Positions 17,068 through 26,368 of a stretch of DNA of 34,149 bases are shown here, one piece after another. Origin of the DNA: Verrucomicrobiota bacterium. GTDB taxonomy: Bacteria > Verrucomicrobiota > Verrucomicrobiia > Chthoniobacterales > Chthoniobacteraceae. A program made the translations under genes and the position numbers. The DNA lies in assembly GCA_003402745.1 (NCBI GenBank), contig QQND01000030.1, positions 1-34,149 of the forward strand, written 5' to 3'. The notes beneath the pieces are model-generated. The model saw nothing but the letters and a program-made list of their open reading frames with translations. It was not told the origin of the DNA and made no database searches. How positions within the stretch are numbered: the first letter of the stretch is position 1; each line of letters opens with the position of its first letter.

Positions 17068-18326
17068 ACACTGTCTCCTTTCGTTTCTCCCAGCTTGGAC
17101 TCTGTGGTCCCCGCCCCGCTCCCCGCAACGCCCCCGACCCGCGCGCGTCGCGGTTTTGGAATCGGCCTGCCCAGCCAACCGTGCTGTCGAAAAACTTCCA
17201 GCAACTGCTCCGAACGTGCCTTCCATGAGTTAGCCTCCGCCTCCCTGAGGCGGGCGGGCCAACGAGATCCGTCCTCCCGCAGCGCCTCGTCGCATGCTGC
17301 CAAAAAACCGTCCCTTCCCGCCCCCAGATGACAAAGATGCGCTCGCTCGCGGAAGCCCGCCACGGGCGTTGCTGCAACGGGTTTTCCGCTTGCCAGATAC
17401 TCCCAAAGTTTGATCGGGTTGAGACTTTCCGTAAATGGAGTGCAGCGGTGCGGGAGGATACACACGTCAAAACCGGCGATGATACGAGGGACGCTCTTGT
17501 AATGAACCTGGGCCAACAACTGGACGTTAGGCTGCGCGCGCAGTCGCTTGCGCTCCGTGCCCGTCAGTTGGTCAGGCCCGCACAACACGACCTTCGCCTC
17601 GGGTCTGGCACGCGCCAGTTCCTCGACAAGCTCGAGATCAAGCCTGTCGCCGTGCAGGGTGCCGAGATAACCGAAGACTGGAACTCGCGCTTGATCCTGA
17701 TCTAAAGCCTGCTTCGGAGGTTCAAGGCAGGATCGGTAATGAGCGGCGTCGACCCCGTTCGGAACGGTGATGATTTTGCGGCACAGTCCACGCCGGGAGC
17801 GCTCCAAGGCCCTTGAACAAACCACTACCAGGTCTGCCTTTGCGCAGAGCCTGGCGTCCCACTTGCGGATGAGCTCCCGCTCTTCCTCGCCCACTGCGGG
17901 CATCAGCGTCCAGTCGTCGGTGATATCGTAGACCACGGCCCGTTCGTTTAACCTTCCAACGAGCGGCTCGCCGCAGTGGTCGTTAATCCACAAGAGCGGG
18001 GAGCGAAGGCCGGCCTTTTTCACGGCGGACCGGATTTGACGCTCAAGCAGGCGGAGGTTGATTCCCCTGCCGAGAGAGAAGGAATTGGGCAGAAGCTTGA
18101 AGGGATTTAGGAAAGAGAGCCCCTTAAATTCACGGCTTTTCTCAAAAGTCGGCCTCCGCAACCCCTCCCTGGACGCAGTCCGTGCGGCGTTTGAGACGTC
18201 CTTGGTGCGCCCAACAAAAAGAAGTCGCATTGCTGGAAAGCGTTGCAGCCACTCAGCACACAAAAATTGGTTGCGCCTCCAGACACCGTCCCAGTTTTCT
18301 AAGGAAATAAAAATAACGTCCCGCAT
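17028..18326 (-). CDS. Glycosyltransferase, TuaH-like (GT4 superfamily)
   Basis: 432-aa protein starting at the ATG at 18326; the frame extends to 18428 but the extra 34 residues are basic and unlike the family. The N-terminus RDVIFISLENWDGVWRRNQF is the characteristic opening of TuaH-type teichuronic acid glycosyltransferases and their relatives. It continues with LLWINDHCGEPLVGRL, VVYDITDDW, NGVDAAHY and VFGYLGTLHGDRLDLELV. The donor domain ends with FDVCILPHRCTPFTESLNPIKLWEYLASGKPVAAT, where the E and the following K/EYLASG correspond to the EX7E region. It is the first gene of the minus-strand glycan cluster and is divergent from the phosphohexomutase gene, with about 260 nt between their starts. 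Confidence 0.88.
   Translation of the reverse strand: MRDVIFISLENWDGVWRRNQFLCAEWLQRFPAMRLLFVGRTKDVSNAARTASREGLRRPTFEKSREFKGLSFLNPFKLLPNSFSLGRGINLRLLERQIRSAVKKAGLRSPLLWINDHCGEPLVGRLNERAVVYDITDDWTLMPAVGEEERELIRKWDARLCAKADLVVVCSRALERSRRGLCRKIITVPNGVDAAHYRSCLEPPKQALDQDQARVPVFGYLGTLHGDRLDLELVEELARARPEAKVVLCGPDQLTGTERKRLRAQPNVQLLAQVHYKSVPRIIAGFDVCILPHRCTPFTESLNPIKLWEYLASGKPVAATPVAGFRERAHLCHLGAGRDGFLAACDEALREDGSRWPARLREAEANSWKARSEQLLEVFRQHGWLGRPIPKPRRARVGGVAGSGAGTTESKLGETKGDSVWGGQSSLCETIL
17068..17081 (-). promoter_or_regulatory. Ribosome-binding site that fixes the GT2 start
   Basis: On the reverse strand AAAGGAG (17081-17075) sits 7 nt before the ATG at 17067, inside the end of the upstream glycosyltransferase gene. 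Strong Shine-Dalgarno sequences are uncommon in this window, so this one decides the start. Confidence 0.75.
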
Positions 18327-18589
18327 ATTTGAATTTTCAAAACCGCCAACGCCCCGAGTAAATGCCCTTAATCCCATGCAGCACCTTGTTTTCCTCTTCC
18401 GTTCTAATTCCGCAGTGAATCTCCACACCTCTGTTACGGAGACGAGGGGCGAATAGGTTTTAAGAAACTTCCAAAAAGAGCGAACCCACCGGCTGTCCCT
18501 AAGGCTGGGAAAACCTCTAAGGTGGCCCCCGTGGTTTTCTCCCGCTCCGGCGTTTACAGCCGCCTTGCAAATGGCAGACTACCCCAGCC

Positions 18590-20551
18590 ATGAATGATCT
18601 CAGAATATGCATCCAAGAGGCGGTGAAATCCGGTGCCCTGCTCGAGTCCAGCGCGCGCAACCTACAGCTGATGCTTGCCAGCTCCAACGACCCGACGGTC
18701 CAGGAGAGCGTCGCAGAATTGCTTTCCACCAAGGCTTGGGACGAGCTCAACGACCGCTTTTTCCGCACGCTGGCCTTTGGCACTGGGGGACTGCGAGGCC
18801 GCACGATTGGCAAACAGGTGACCCGTGCCGAACATGGGGCCGAGCAGGCCAGCGGACGCCCGGAACGGCCCTGCGTGGGGACCAATGCGATGAATTTTTT
18901 CAACGTCTCACGGGCCACCCAAGGTCTCGTGCGCTACGTGCGCGAGTACCACGCGAGCCAGGGGCTCCCAGGCAAGCCCGCGCTTGTGGTCGCTCACGAC
19001 ACCCGGTTTTTCTCTCCTGAATTCACAGCTCTCGCCGCGAAAGTGGCCTCTGAAAACGGAGTGGATGTTTTCCTTTTTTCCGGTCCACGCTCCACGCCGC
19101 AGCTCTCCTTTACGGTTCGCGCTCAAAAGGCGCAGGCGGGGGTGGTCATCACCGCAAGCCACAATCCGCCCCACGACAACGGCTACAAAGTTTACTTCGA
19201 CGAAGGCGCGCAGGTTGTGGAGCCGCACGCTAGCGGCATCATTGCAAAGGTGAATGCGCTCGAAAGCGACCACTACACCCCCCTCCCGCTCGAGCAGCAA
19301 GGCACTATCACCGTGCTCGGACCGGAGGCTGACGCCGCCTACATGGCGCGCCTAGAAACTCTGGTGCTTGATCCGGCCTTGGTAGCGGCGACGAAGGGAC
19401 TCAAGTTTATCTTCACCTCCATCCACGGCACAGGGGGCATCATTGTGAGGCCCATGCTCGAGAAACTTGGGTTCCCGTATAGTACCGTCCCGGAGCAGGA
19501 AATACCAGACGGGCGTTTTCCTACAGTGAAGAGCCCGAACCCGGAGAACGCGGAGGCGCTGGCGCTGGCGATGCTCAAGGCTCAAGACGAGGGCGCCGAC
19601 CTGGTGATTGCGACTGATCCCGACTGTGACCGCATGGGGGTCGCGGTGCGCGATCGCGCGGGCCAGATGGTGCTCCTGACAGGAAACGAAATTGGTTCCC
19701 TGATGGCTTACTACCGCGTTAAGAAACTGCGCGAGCAAGGAGTCATCACCAAGGAAAACGCATCTCGTTGCGTGATCATCAAAACTTTTGTCACCACTGA
19801 TTTACAGAAGGCGATCGCCGAGCGCAATGGACTCCGCTGCGTCGAAACGCTGACCGGTTTCAAATACATAGGGGCCAAGCTGGGTAAATACGAAAGAGCG
19901 CTTCCCGCCGAGGCGAGGGAATCCTACCGCACCCTAACGGAAGCGGAAACACGGGCTTTGCGCCTCCAGCACTCCAGCTATTATGTGTGCGGGGGCGAAG
20001 AAAGCTATGGCTACAGCGCCGCAGACTTCATCCGAGACAAAGACGGCAACGGGGCGGCGATTGTTTTTGGGGAGGTGGCGGCCTACGCCAAATCGCTGGG
20101 GCTCACGCTACCCGAGCTTCTGGACGAGGTCTACTCAGAGTACGGCTTCTACAAGGAGCAGAACGGCTCCCTGACGTTTGAGGGAGCGCAAGGCGCGGCG
20201 CAAATCGCGAAATTGGTCGCCTCTTACGCAGCACACCCTCCGGCGGAAATGGACGGCACCAAAGTAACCAGCCAGCGCAATTTTGCCGAGGAGTCCTTCG
20301 TGGATGTCGAAGGCGACCCCATTCCCAAGGAAAATATGCTCATTTTTGCACTCGCCGACGGCCGCCGGGTGGCAGTGCGCCCCTCGGGCACGGAACCCAA
20401 AATTAAGTTTTACCTGTTTGCAAAACAAGAGCCTCCTCTGGGAGCAAAGTTTGGTGCCGAGGAATTAGCAGCATTGAAGACCTCGGTGCGGGTTTCCCTA
20501 GAGCGCCTCTGGGCATGGATCCAGACGGATGCGACACGACGCGCCGGATAA
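18590..20551 (+). CDS. Phospho-sugar mutase (phosphoglucomutase/phosphomannomutase)
   Basis: 653-aa member of the alpha-D-phosphohexomutase superfamily, in the longer class related to PgcA and PGM2. All four active-site loops are visible: phosphoserine loop [13 protein letters not shown] (Ser190), metal-binding loop DPDCDR (Asp343, Asp345, Asp347), sugar-binding loop GGEESYG (468-474) and phosphate-binding loop RPSGTEPK (597-604). The N-terminus [12 protein letters not shown] is typical. It interconverts hexose-6-phosphate and hexose-1-phosphate in the cytoplasm. The length is slightly above the usual 570-620 aa owing to an insertion around the N-terminal TRAEHG region and a C-terminal extension. 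Divergent placement beside the glycan cluster suggests it feeds nucleotide-sugar synthesis, though it may be a general housekeeping enzyme. Confidence 0.95.
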   Translation: MNDLRICIQEAVKSGALLESSARNLQLMLASSNDPTVQESVAELLSTKAWDELNDRFFRTLAFGTGGLRGRTIGKQVTRAEHGAEQASGRPERPCVGTNAMNFFNVSRATQGLVRYVREYHASQGLPGKPALVVAHDTRFFSPEFTALAAKVASENGVDVFLFSGPRSTPQLSFTVRAQKAQAGVVITASHNPPHDNGYKVYFDEGAQVVEPHASGIIAKVNALESDHYTPLPLEQQGTITVLGPEADAAYMARLETLVLDPALVAATKGLKFIFTSIHGTGGIIVRPMLEKLGFPYSTVPEQEIPDGRFPTVKSPNPENAEALALAMLKAQDEGADLVIATDPDCDRMGVAVRDRAGQMVLLTGNEIGSLMAYYRVKKLREQGVITKENASRCVIIKTFVTTDLQKAIAERNGLRCVETLTGFKYIGAKLGKYERALPAEARESYRTLTEAETRALRLQHSSYYVCGGEESYGYSAADFIRDKDGNGAAIVFGEVAAYAKSLGLTLPELLDEVYSEYGFYKEQNGSLTFEGAQGAAQIAKLVASYAAHPPAEMDGTKVTSQRNFAEESFVDVEGDPIPKENMLIFALADGRRVAVRPSGTEPKIKFYLFAKQEPPLGAKFGAEELAALKTSVRVSLERLWAWIQTDATRRAG

Positions 20552-20608
20552 ACCCAAAATTCCGACTTGGAAAAGGGGGGAGGTCGTTGTTCGCCCACCA
20601 AAAGGGGG

Positions 20609-23600
20609 CTATTCGACCACCAGCACCCCGCGCATGATCCGCCAGTGGCCGGGGAACGTACAAATGTAAGGGTACCGCCCCGGTTCATTCGGCGCTGAGA
20701 AGCTCAGTTCCTCGGTCGTGCCTGGATCCAGCAGGCCGGAGGCGTAAAGCACCTTGGTTGTCTTGGGAACGTACCCGCGTTTCGCAGCGTCCTCCTGTCG
20801 AGCCATGCGGTCGGCCAAAGCGCCCACTTCCTCCTCTGACCCGGGTTTGAGGAGGACAAAATTGTGGATCATCAGGTCGGGGTTTTCGAAAACCAACCGG
20901 ACGGGGGCGCCCTTTTTTACCCGAAGTTCCTTAGGAGAAAACTGCATTTGGTTCGGAACGGCCTGTACGTGGAGCACTCCCGCGTCGGAGGAGTGCGCGA
21001 TGTTCCAAGCGGCGTTCAGTTCCGAGAGCATTGCCGGGGTGGCTGCGGCCCGAATATCTGCGGGGCGTTCGCCTAGCAAACTGGAGAGGTAGATGGGAGG
21101 CACGCCCGCCTTGAGATTGCGGAAGGTGATTTCCAGCCGGTTGAGGCCCTTTCGCAATTCAAACTGAGCCTGCTGCTGACTGCTCCACATGCTGTCGGTG
21201 GAAAGCAGCTGCACACCGTTGACGAAAATGTCGACGTACCCGTGTTTGACGCTCAAAAGGGCCGGTTGCGAGGCGATGGAGTCGACCGTGGTCACCCAGG
21301 TTCCGTTGGAGCCGCCCATGGGCGTTTTACCACTTCCAGCCGCCCAAACTTCGCCGTCGGGACGGTGGCTTTGCCAGTAGTTCAATTGGGTGTCGGCAGC
21401 CATTTCCAGCACCGGCACGCTGCGCCCCTTCAAAGGGCGGGTGCCGAGACGCAGGTCTGCCAGCATTTGGTTCAGCGCGGCATTGGCATCCTGGTATCCA
21501 TGCAAAACATGGTCGAACTTCGAGGACTCCGGACGCAGCAACGCCACCACATTGACGACCGCCATCCGCACGCGCGGGTGCGGGTCCATAAGCATGCGAG
21601 CGAGCAGTCCGACCGGGTCGGCCAGACGGTCCTGCTGGAACCGCACCAACTGCACCCCTGCCGCGCGAGTGGCAAAGTTCGCACCGGCGAGCACCTCGTC
21701 CAGAAGGGCCGGGCGAACCTGCCCTTTGGATTCAAAGATCCAAAGCGCCTCCAAAGCGGCCTGTGAAAAACCCGGAAGGCTCCGGTTCAAAGCCGCCACC
21801 CAGGCGTCGACGGCGGGAATCAATTCTTCGCTCTGACGGCGGAGTTCTATGCGCGCGTGTTCACGCACGAGGTCTTGGGGGTGATTCAGGAGCTCCAAAA
21901 GCGCCTGCACGGGCTGTCCTTCAATCAGCGGCCAGTCCTTGACGACCGGTTTTTCGGTGGAAATCACGCGCCAGATCCGGCCGCGCTCATGGTTCCAGAG
22001 AGGGTCGCGCATCGGGTGTTGCGCGTGGCCGATGATGGCGCTCGAGAAGTCCGAGACGTACATCCCGCCATCCATTCCGAAGACGATATCCACGGGCCGA
22101 AAAGCCGGATTGTCGGATTTGAGAACATCCAGTCGGTCGCTGGCCGCATAAGGACCGGCGGCGGCGTTCAGCTTGGATATCGCGACAAAATAGCGGCCTA
22201 AAAGTGTCGCGGAAGCCATCCCGTGCTGGTAGGCGTCCGGAAAGTTGGGGCTGGAAATGGAGGCGGCTCCCGAGCCTTTCCCATACCCGAGCACCTTAGC
22301 GTGCGCAAACTTGTGATAGGCGCCCAGAGGTGTCCAAGTCAGTTGAAGCCCGTCTAGGACCAGTCCATCGCCGTACATTTGGAAGGGGCTGCCCTCGCGG
22401 TCAAAGGTCATCCTCCAGGGATTGGGGGTGGTGCTCTGCCATTCCACACTCATTTTCCCTGTGTGTGGGTCGAACCGGTAAGTGGAGGCGTCGATGCCCC
22501 GGACTTCCCCGAAAGGAGTTTCGAATTGGGACCGGTGAAAGACGCCATCACAGAGCCAAACCTTCCCAAGCGGGTCGGTGGCGATCATCCCCCCATGATG
22601 GGAGTCGGTCACGTCGACTCCGCGCAGGAGTTCCGTTTTTACATCGGCCCGTCCATCGCCGTCCGTATCGCGCATGAGCCAAAGCCGCGGCTGGGCGCTG
22701 ATAATGACTCCGTCCTCGTGGAAAGCGACGCCATCAACGGCGTCCAGTCCGTCCGCAAAAACTGTGCACTTGTCCGCTTTTCCATCGCGGTCGGTGTCTT
22801 CTAAAATGAGGATTTTATCCTCTGGAAGCGCTCCCGGCACAGTGTGCGGCCAGGACGGCATCGTCACCACCCAGAGGCGTCCCCTTGCGTCAAAGGACAT
22901 CTGCACCGGGTTACGCAGGTCAGGAAATTGCTCGTCGGAGGCAAAAAGATTGAGTTCGAAGCCAGGGGCAACTGTGATTTCTGCCTGCTGCTGAGCCGCC
23001 GTTTTGACCACACCCAGAACGGCGTCTGGCTTGCTTTTTCCAAGAGGAAGCGGGGGAAGCGTGGGCACTGGAACACTTGCAAACGACGCCGCCGGATCCT
23101 TCAAAAGAGCGAACAGATCGGCCTCCGCCTGGTTGATAAGCTGGTGGTAGCGCGGCATCTCTAGGGCGTATTCGTCAGGACGTTTACGAACCCCGTAATA
23201 AACCACCCCGTTCTTCGGACGGACGACGTCCGCGACAAACGCCGACTTCCGAGCCGCCGCTTTAGCGATTTCGGGCAACCGGTCTGCATTGATACCGGCT
23301 AGCGCTTCCTCACCCACGAAGGCACGCGCAATCACTCTGGCCATGAGCCGATTGCCGATCGCGTTTAGGTGAAGCCCGTTGGAACAAAGCGGTTCGGTAG
23401 CATTCGCAAAGGCGGTTTGGGACTCTGCAAAAAGGTCTACAAAAATCGCCTGCCTTGCCTTCGCCACTTCCGCCATGACGCTGGAGTAACTAAGCAGGTT
23501 GCGGTTGCGCTCGTTGGCATCCACCCCGGACGGAGTGGAGCGCTCCTCTACTGCAGTGGGCCCAATAAGGACGAGGGCCGCACCGGGATGTTGTTTTACG

Positions 23601-24004
23601 AGCTGTTGAAGCAGCACCTCCAATTGTGAACGAAAAGGCCCCAACCCGGCGTCACCCGCAAACGATTCGTTCATGCCAAACCCCAAAACGACGACCTGAG
23701 CCGGCCAGAGCGCGAGCAAGTTTTTAAGGTGCTCCGCGTAACCCTCGGCTCTCTGCCGGTTGCCAACCTCGTCGCCCGTCCACGCGAGGCTGCGCAGATG
23801 CAACGCTTCCTGCGGGTGCGCTAGCTGGATCCACGCCTCCATCTCGCCCTGTTCGCTAAGACGTTCCAGCATCGAGTTGCCGTAAAAAACGACCGTCGCG
23901 TCCTTCTCCAGAGGAAGCGAGGCGGTGGCGGTCAGGCTAGCTGTGGCCGTCCAGAAAAACAGCGGAAGGAATTTGTGCAAAATCACGGCTCTAGAATAAC
24001 ACAC
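20609..24004 (-). CDS. SGNH hydrolase / PVC-type membrane-bound dehydrogenase / cupredoxin fusion
   Basis: 1131-aa exported protein. The start is GTG at 24004, or the GTG at 23986, followed by a hydrophobic signal sequence (ILHKFLPLFFWTATASLTA). Residues about 30-270 form an SGNH/GDSL-type hydrolase module (FYGNSMLERL, VLGFGMNES, LHLNAIG). About 338-700 is the PVC-type membrane-bound dehydrogenase beta-propeller (FELNLFASDEQFPDLRNPVQ, ILEDTDRDGKADKCTVFADG). HEAT-like repeats follow (about 700-840), then a beta-sandwich region with VDIFVNGVQLLS. The last 115 residues are a type 1 copper domain: His1047 (MIHN), Cys1115, His1120 and Met1124 in CTFPGHWRIM. Many relatives end in a heme c domain; no CxxCH occurs here. 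Likely a periplasmic sugar-oxidising protein with copper-mediated electron transfer. Confidence 0.9.
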   Translation of the reverse strand: MCYSRAVILHKFLPLFFWTATASLTATASLPLEKDATVVFYGNSMLERLSEQGEMEAWIQLAHPQEALHLRSLAWTGDEVGNRQRAEGYAEHLKNLLALWPAQVVVLGFGMNESFAGDAGLGPFRSQLEVLLQQLVKQHPGAALVLIGPTAVEERSTPSGVDANERNRNLLSYSSVMAEVAKARQAIFVDLFAESQTAFANATEPLCSNGLHLNAIGNRLMARVIARAFVGEEALAGINADRLPEIAKAAARKSAFVADVVRPKNGVVYYGVRKRPDEYALEMPRYHQLINQAEADLFALLKDPAASFASVPVPTLPPLPLGKSKPDAVLGVVKTAAQQQAEITVAPGFELNLFASDEQFPDLRNPVQMSFDARGRLWVVTMPSWPHTVPGALPEDKILILEDTDRDGKADKCTVFADGLDAVDGVAFHEDGVIISAQPRLWLMRDTDGDGRADVKTELLRGVDVTDSHHGGMIATDPLGKVWLCDGVFHRSQFETPFGEVRGIDASTYRFDPHTGKMSVEWQSTTPNPWRMTFDREGSPFQMYGDGLVLDGLQLTWTPLGAYHKFAHAKVLGYGKGSGAASISSPNFPDAYQHGMASATLLGRYFVAISKLNAAAGPYAASDRLDVLKSDNPAFRPVDIVFGMDGGMYVSDFSSAIIGHAQHPMRDPLWNHERGRIWRVISTEKPVVKDWPLIEGQPVQALLELLNHPQDLVREHARIELRRQSEELIPAVDAWVAALNRSLPGFSQAALEALWIFESKGQVRPALLDEVLAGANFATRAAGVQLVRFQQDRLADPVGLLARMLMDPHPRVRMAVVNVVALLRPESSKFDHVLHGYQDANAALNQMLADLRLGTRPLKGRSVPVLEMAADTQLNYWQSHRPDGEVWAAGSGKTPMGGSNGTWVTTVDSIASQPALLSVKHGYVDIFVNGVQLLSTDSMWSSQQQAQFELRKGLNRLEITFRNLKAGVPPIYLSSLLGERPADIRAAATPAMLSELNAAWNIAHSSDAGVLHVQAVPNQMQFSPKELRVKKGAPVRLVFENPDLMIHNFVLLKPGSEEEVGALADRMARQEDAAKRGYVPKTTKVLYASGLLDPGTTEELSFSAPNEPGRYPYICTFPGHWRIMRGVLVVE

Positions 24005-24348
24005 CGCCCCAAGAAACGAAGCTCCACAGAACGAAGGTAGCCCTCGGCCCCGGGCATCGGCGGGTCCTCAACCGCGGATTAAGGAACAAAGACGGCTCGG
24101 AAACGGAACCTCCAGAGAACATCGTCATCCGGCCACCCTTCATCAAGAAACGTCAACGGATGAAGCATTTAGGGTGGCCTTGAGGTTGCAATTACGCTGG
24201 AAAATAAACTCCTTGCGACTTAAATCTGCGCCATACAAATATCGCCCGTGGCGAGGATGCCACTCCAACGCCCCTGGGCAGGCAATGAATCCGAGCGCTG
24301 TTTGGACTCCCAAAAAGCCGGTTCACTGCCATACTTCCCCCCTGCGCC
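24005..24348. other. Divergent intergenic region with a bulged inverted repeat
   Basis: 344 nt between the divergently transcribed dehydrogenase fusion and ThuA genes; it must hold both promoters. No convincing gene is present. The notable element is the inverted repeat described separately at 24131-24179. Several AT-rich hexamers occur near 24210-24250 (ATAAACTCC, CTTAAATCT, ATACAAAT), but no confident -35/-10 pair can be assigned. Confidence 0.6.
24131..24179. promoter_or_regulatory. Imperfect inverted repeat, possible operator or RNA hairpin
   Basis: A perfect 9-bp inverted repeat, GGCCACCCT (24131-24139) and AGGGTGGCC (24171-24179), encloses a second pair, TCATC (24140-24144) and GATGA (24159-24163), leaving a 14-nt loop and a 7-nt bulge on the right. 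It lies between two divergent genes, so it is not a terminator for either. It could be a binding site for a shared regulator or the leader hairpin of one transcript. Confidence 0.5.
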
Positions 24349-25254
24349 ATGAAAAAACCGCTCACATTCCTTAGCCTCATTCTTCTTATACCGTTGGGTT
24401 CAATGAGAGCGGCTGACCCCATCCGCGTCCTGGTCTGGGACGAGCAGCAACCGCAACAAAAGGAGGCCTACGGAGACCGTTTCCTAGGAGAGACCATTGC
24501 AGCTCACCTTGAAAAACAGAGTGGCCTTTCGGTAAAGTCAGGGCGCCTCGACGAGGCCGAGCAGGGACTCTCTGAAGTCACCCTGGACGCCACAGATGTG
24601 TTGATCTTTTGGAGTCATCGCCGCGTGAAAGAACAGGACGATGCGCGCATGGAAGCGGTGGTAAAGCGTGTTCTCGAGGGCAAACTCGCGCTGATCGCTT
24701 TGCACTCCGCGCACTGGGCAAAACCCTTTGTCCGGCTCATGCAGGAGCGCGCAAAAGCAGACGCGCGCGCGCAGCTTCCAGAGGCCGAACGTCCATCTGC
24801 AAAGATCGAGTTTCTGAACGAAACTCCATATTACAGAGGCGTAAAGAAGGATGCGCCGCTGACCCCATCGCTTGCCCGAGTCGGAGACGCCTGGCAACTC
24901 ACGCTCCCACAGTGCGTATTTCCAGCGTATCGCGCCGATGGAGCGCCAGGCCACCTCCATACGCTGCTGCCACAACATCCGATCGCTGCTGGATTACCAG
25001 CCCACTGGGATATTCCCCAGACGGAAATGTATGGCGAACCTTTCCATGTTCCCGCACCAGATGACGTTGTTTTTGAGGAAAAATGGGATAAAGGGGAGTA
25101 TTTTCGCAGCGGACTTGTTTGGAAAGTAGGGCAAGGCAGGGTGTTTTACTTTCGGCCGGGGCACGAGACCTACCCTGTCTTTCAGCAAGCAGAGCCTCTT
25201 CGTGTCTTGGAAAATGCGGTGCGCTGGATGGCCAAAAAACCTTCCTCCCCGTAG
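24349..25254 (+). CDS. ThuA domain-containing exported protein
   Basis: 301-aa protein with a Sec signal peptide (MKKPLTFLSLILLIPLGSMRA) followed by a ThuA-like (trehalose utilisation, class I glutamine amidotransferase-like fold) domain from about residue 25 to the end. Visible features: RVLVWDEQQPQQKEAYG, DVLIFWSHRRVKEQDD, IALHSAHWAKPF, WDIPQTEMYGEPFHVP and GQGRVFYFRPGHETYPVF, the last being the family's common C-terminal signature. ThuA-like proteins in PVC bacteria accompany DUF1080 proteins and membrane-bound dehydrogenases in 3-keto-sugar metabolism. The divergent neighbour here is such a dehydrogenase, which supports a role in sugar oxidation or its regulation. The activity is not established. 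Confidence 0.93.
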   Translation: MKKPLTFLSLILLIPLGSMRAADPIRVLVWDEQQPQQKEAYGDRFLGETIAAHLEKQSGLSVKSGRLDEAEQGLSEVTLDATDVLIFWSHRRVKEQDDARMEAVVKRVLEGKLALIALHSAHWAKPFVRLMQERAKADARAQLPEAERPSAKIEFLNETPYYRGVKKDAPLTPSLARVGDAWQLTLPQCVFPAYRADGAPGHLHTLLPQHPIAAGLPAHWDIPQTEMYGEPFHVPAPDDVVFEEKWDKGEYFRSGLVWKVGQGRVFYFRPGHETYPVFQQAEPLRVLENAVRWMAKKPSSP

Positions 25255-25675
25255 CCGCTGGCTTGTTGAGCGGTGTCTTCGAAAACGAAACCAGATTGGA
25301 GGGGCATTAGAATCGCAGCCAAGGTACTGAGCATCCTGCCTCCACGGGACGAGTTAATGCCTCCGTGGAAAACACGTCAGGGAGCCTTCTGCGTTTTGCA
25401 ACGCCTCACTTTTCGGAGCGCTTTCTCCCCCGCTAAGTCGACAAAGAATACTCGGGAACCGGATGCGGGCACCCTGCTCGGATATCATTCCCTGACCCGA
25501 TGACAAGCGCTCTGGGCAACCCTACTCCCATAAAGTTCGACAGTTTTGAGCGCTAAAAACCAAGCAGAACCTCGAAAGGGGGGGCGCCGATCTTGCCTCA
25601 TGCCGGCTTCCCAATAGTTTTCGATTTCACACAAACACAATCGCCAATAACTTCCCTCCTCCATTCACCAACCTG
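25255..25675. other. Intergenic region, no gene recognised
   Basis: 421 nt between ThuA and the PAP2 gene, same direction. The longest frame (25273-25503, GTG start) has no motif and unconvincing composition. Weak secondary structure is present: CCGCT/AGCGG at 25255-25259 and 25269-25273 directly after the ThuA stop (no T-run), and TCCACGG/CCGTGGA at 25341-25347 and 25363-25369. The promoter of the following three-gene group should lie here, but no clear -35/-10 pair is visible. Confidence 0.6.
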
Positions 25676-26362
25676 ATGGACAGCCACCTTCTTTTTTTGC
25701 TCAACAGCAAATGGACGCATCCCTTTTTGGACCGCGTTCTTGGGATTCTTTCCTGCATGGAGTTCTGGTTCCCTATCTTTGCCCTGGGGGCGGTGCTTCT
25801 TTTGTGGAAATACGGAATCCGAGGGGCAGCCTGCCTGATCTTCTGCGCGCTGGCGGTTTTGGTGAATGAAGAGGGGGTGTCCCAACCGCTCAAAAAATGG
25901 ACCGCCCGCGCCCGTCCCCACCAGAGCCAAGAGGGCGTGCGCAGAGTGGATATGGCGCCGATCCGCCCCAAGGTGATGGCCGCATTCGCCCCGATGCAGA
26001 TCAGTTTTTCGGGCGCGCCCAACCCGAAGGATAGCAACAAACGCTCCTTCCCTTCCTCGCACACGCTCAACGCCACCACCCTCGGCCTCGTTTTTGCCCT
26101 GTTTTTCCGGTCCCGCCTTTGGCTGTTGCTCCCGCTGCTCATGGCCTGGTCGCGCGTGTACACAGGCGCCCACTGGCCAAGCGACGTCCTGAGTTCCCTC
26201 GTCCTAGGCCTTTTTGTCAACGGTGGGCTGATCTGGGCGGCGGAATGGTTTTGGCGCAGACGCCTCGACCGACTTCGGCCAGAATGGGTGCGCCGTTGGC
26301 CCGTTTTTCTGATACCCTCCGCGTCTTCCCTGCAAACCGCCAACGCCTCAAGCCCTGTTTAA
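25676..26362 (+). CDS. PAP2-superfamily lipid phosphatase
   Basis: 228-aa integral membrane protein with the three PAP2 motifs: KKWTARARP (Lys73, Arg80-Pro81), PSSH (126-129; His129 is the acid/base residue) and SRVYTGAHWPSD (Arg160, nucleophile His166, Asp170). Hydrophobic helices lie before motif 1, between motifs 2 and 3, and at the C-terminus. Family members remove phosphate from undecaprenyl pyrophosphate, phosphatidic acid or lipid A (LpxE/LpxF-like). The stretch between motifs 1 and 2 is a polar loop, probably periplasmic. The next gene starts 6 nt downstream and encodes an ArnT-like transferase, so a function in lipid A or polyprenyl-phosphate metabolism is plausible. Confidence 0.9.
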   Translation: MDSHLLFLLNSKWTHPFLDRVLGILSCMEFWFPIFALGAVLLLWKYGIRGAACLIFCALAVLVNEEGVSQPLKKWTARARPHQSQEGVRRVDMAPIRPKVMAAFAPMQISFSGAPNPKDSNKRSFPSSHTLNATTLGLVFALFFRSRLWLLLPLLMAWSRVYTGAHWPSDVLSSLVLGLFVNGGLIWAAEWFWRRRLDRLRPEWVRRWPVFLIPSASSLQTANASSPV

Positions 26363-26368
26363 CGCTCC

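Noticed and set aside
20552..20608. Terminator between the phosphohexomutase and the convergent dehydrogenase fusion
   Set aside because: Two G/C runs (GGGGGG and GGGGG) are direct repeats, not inverted; no stem-loop with a T-run.
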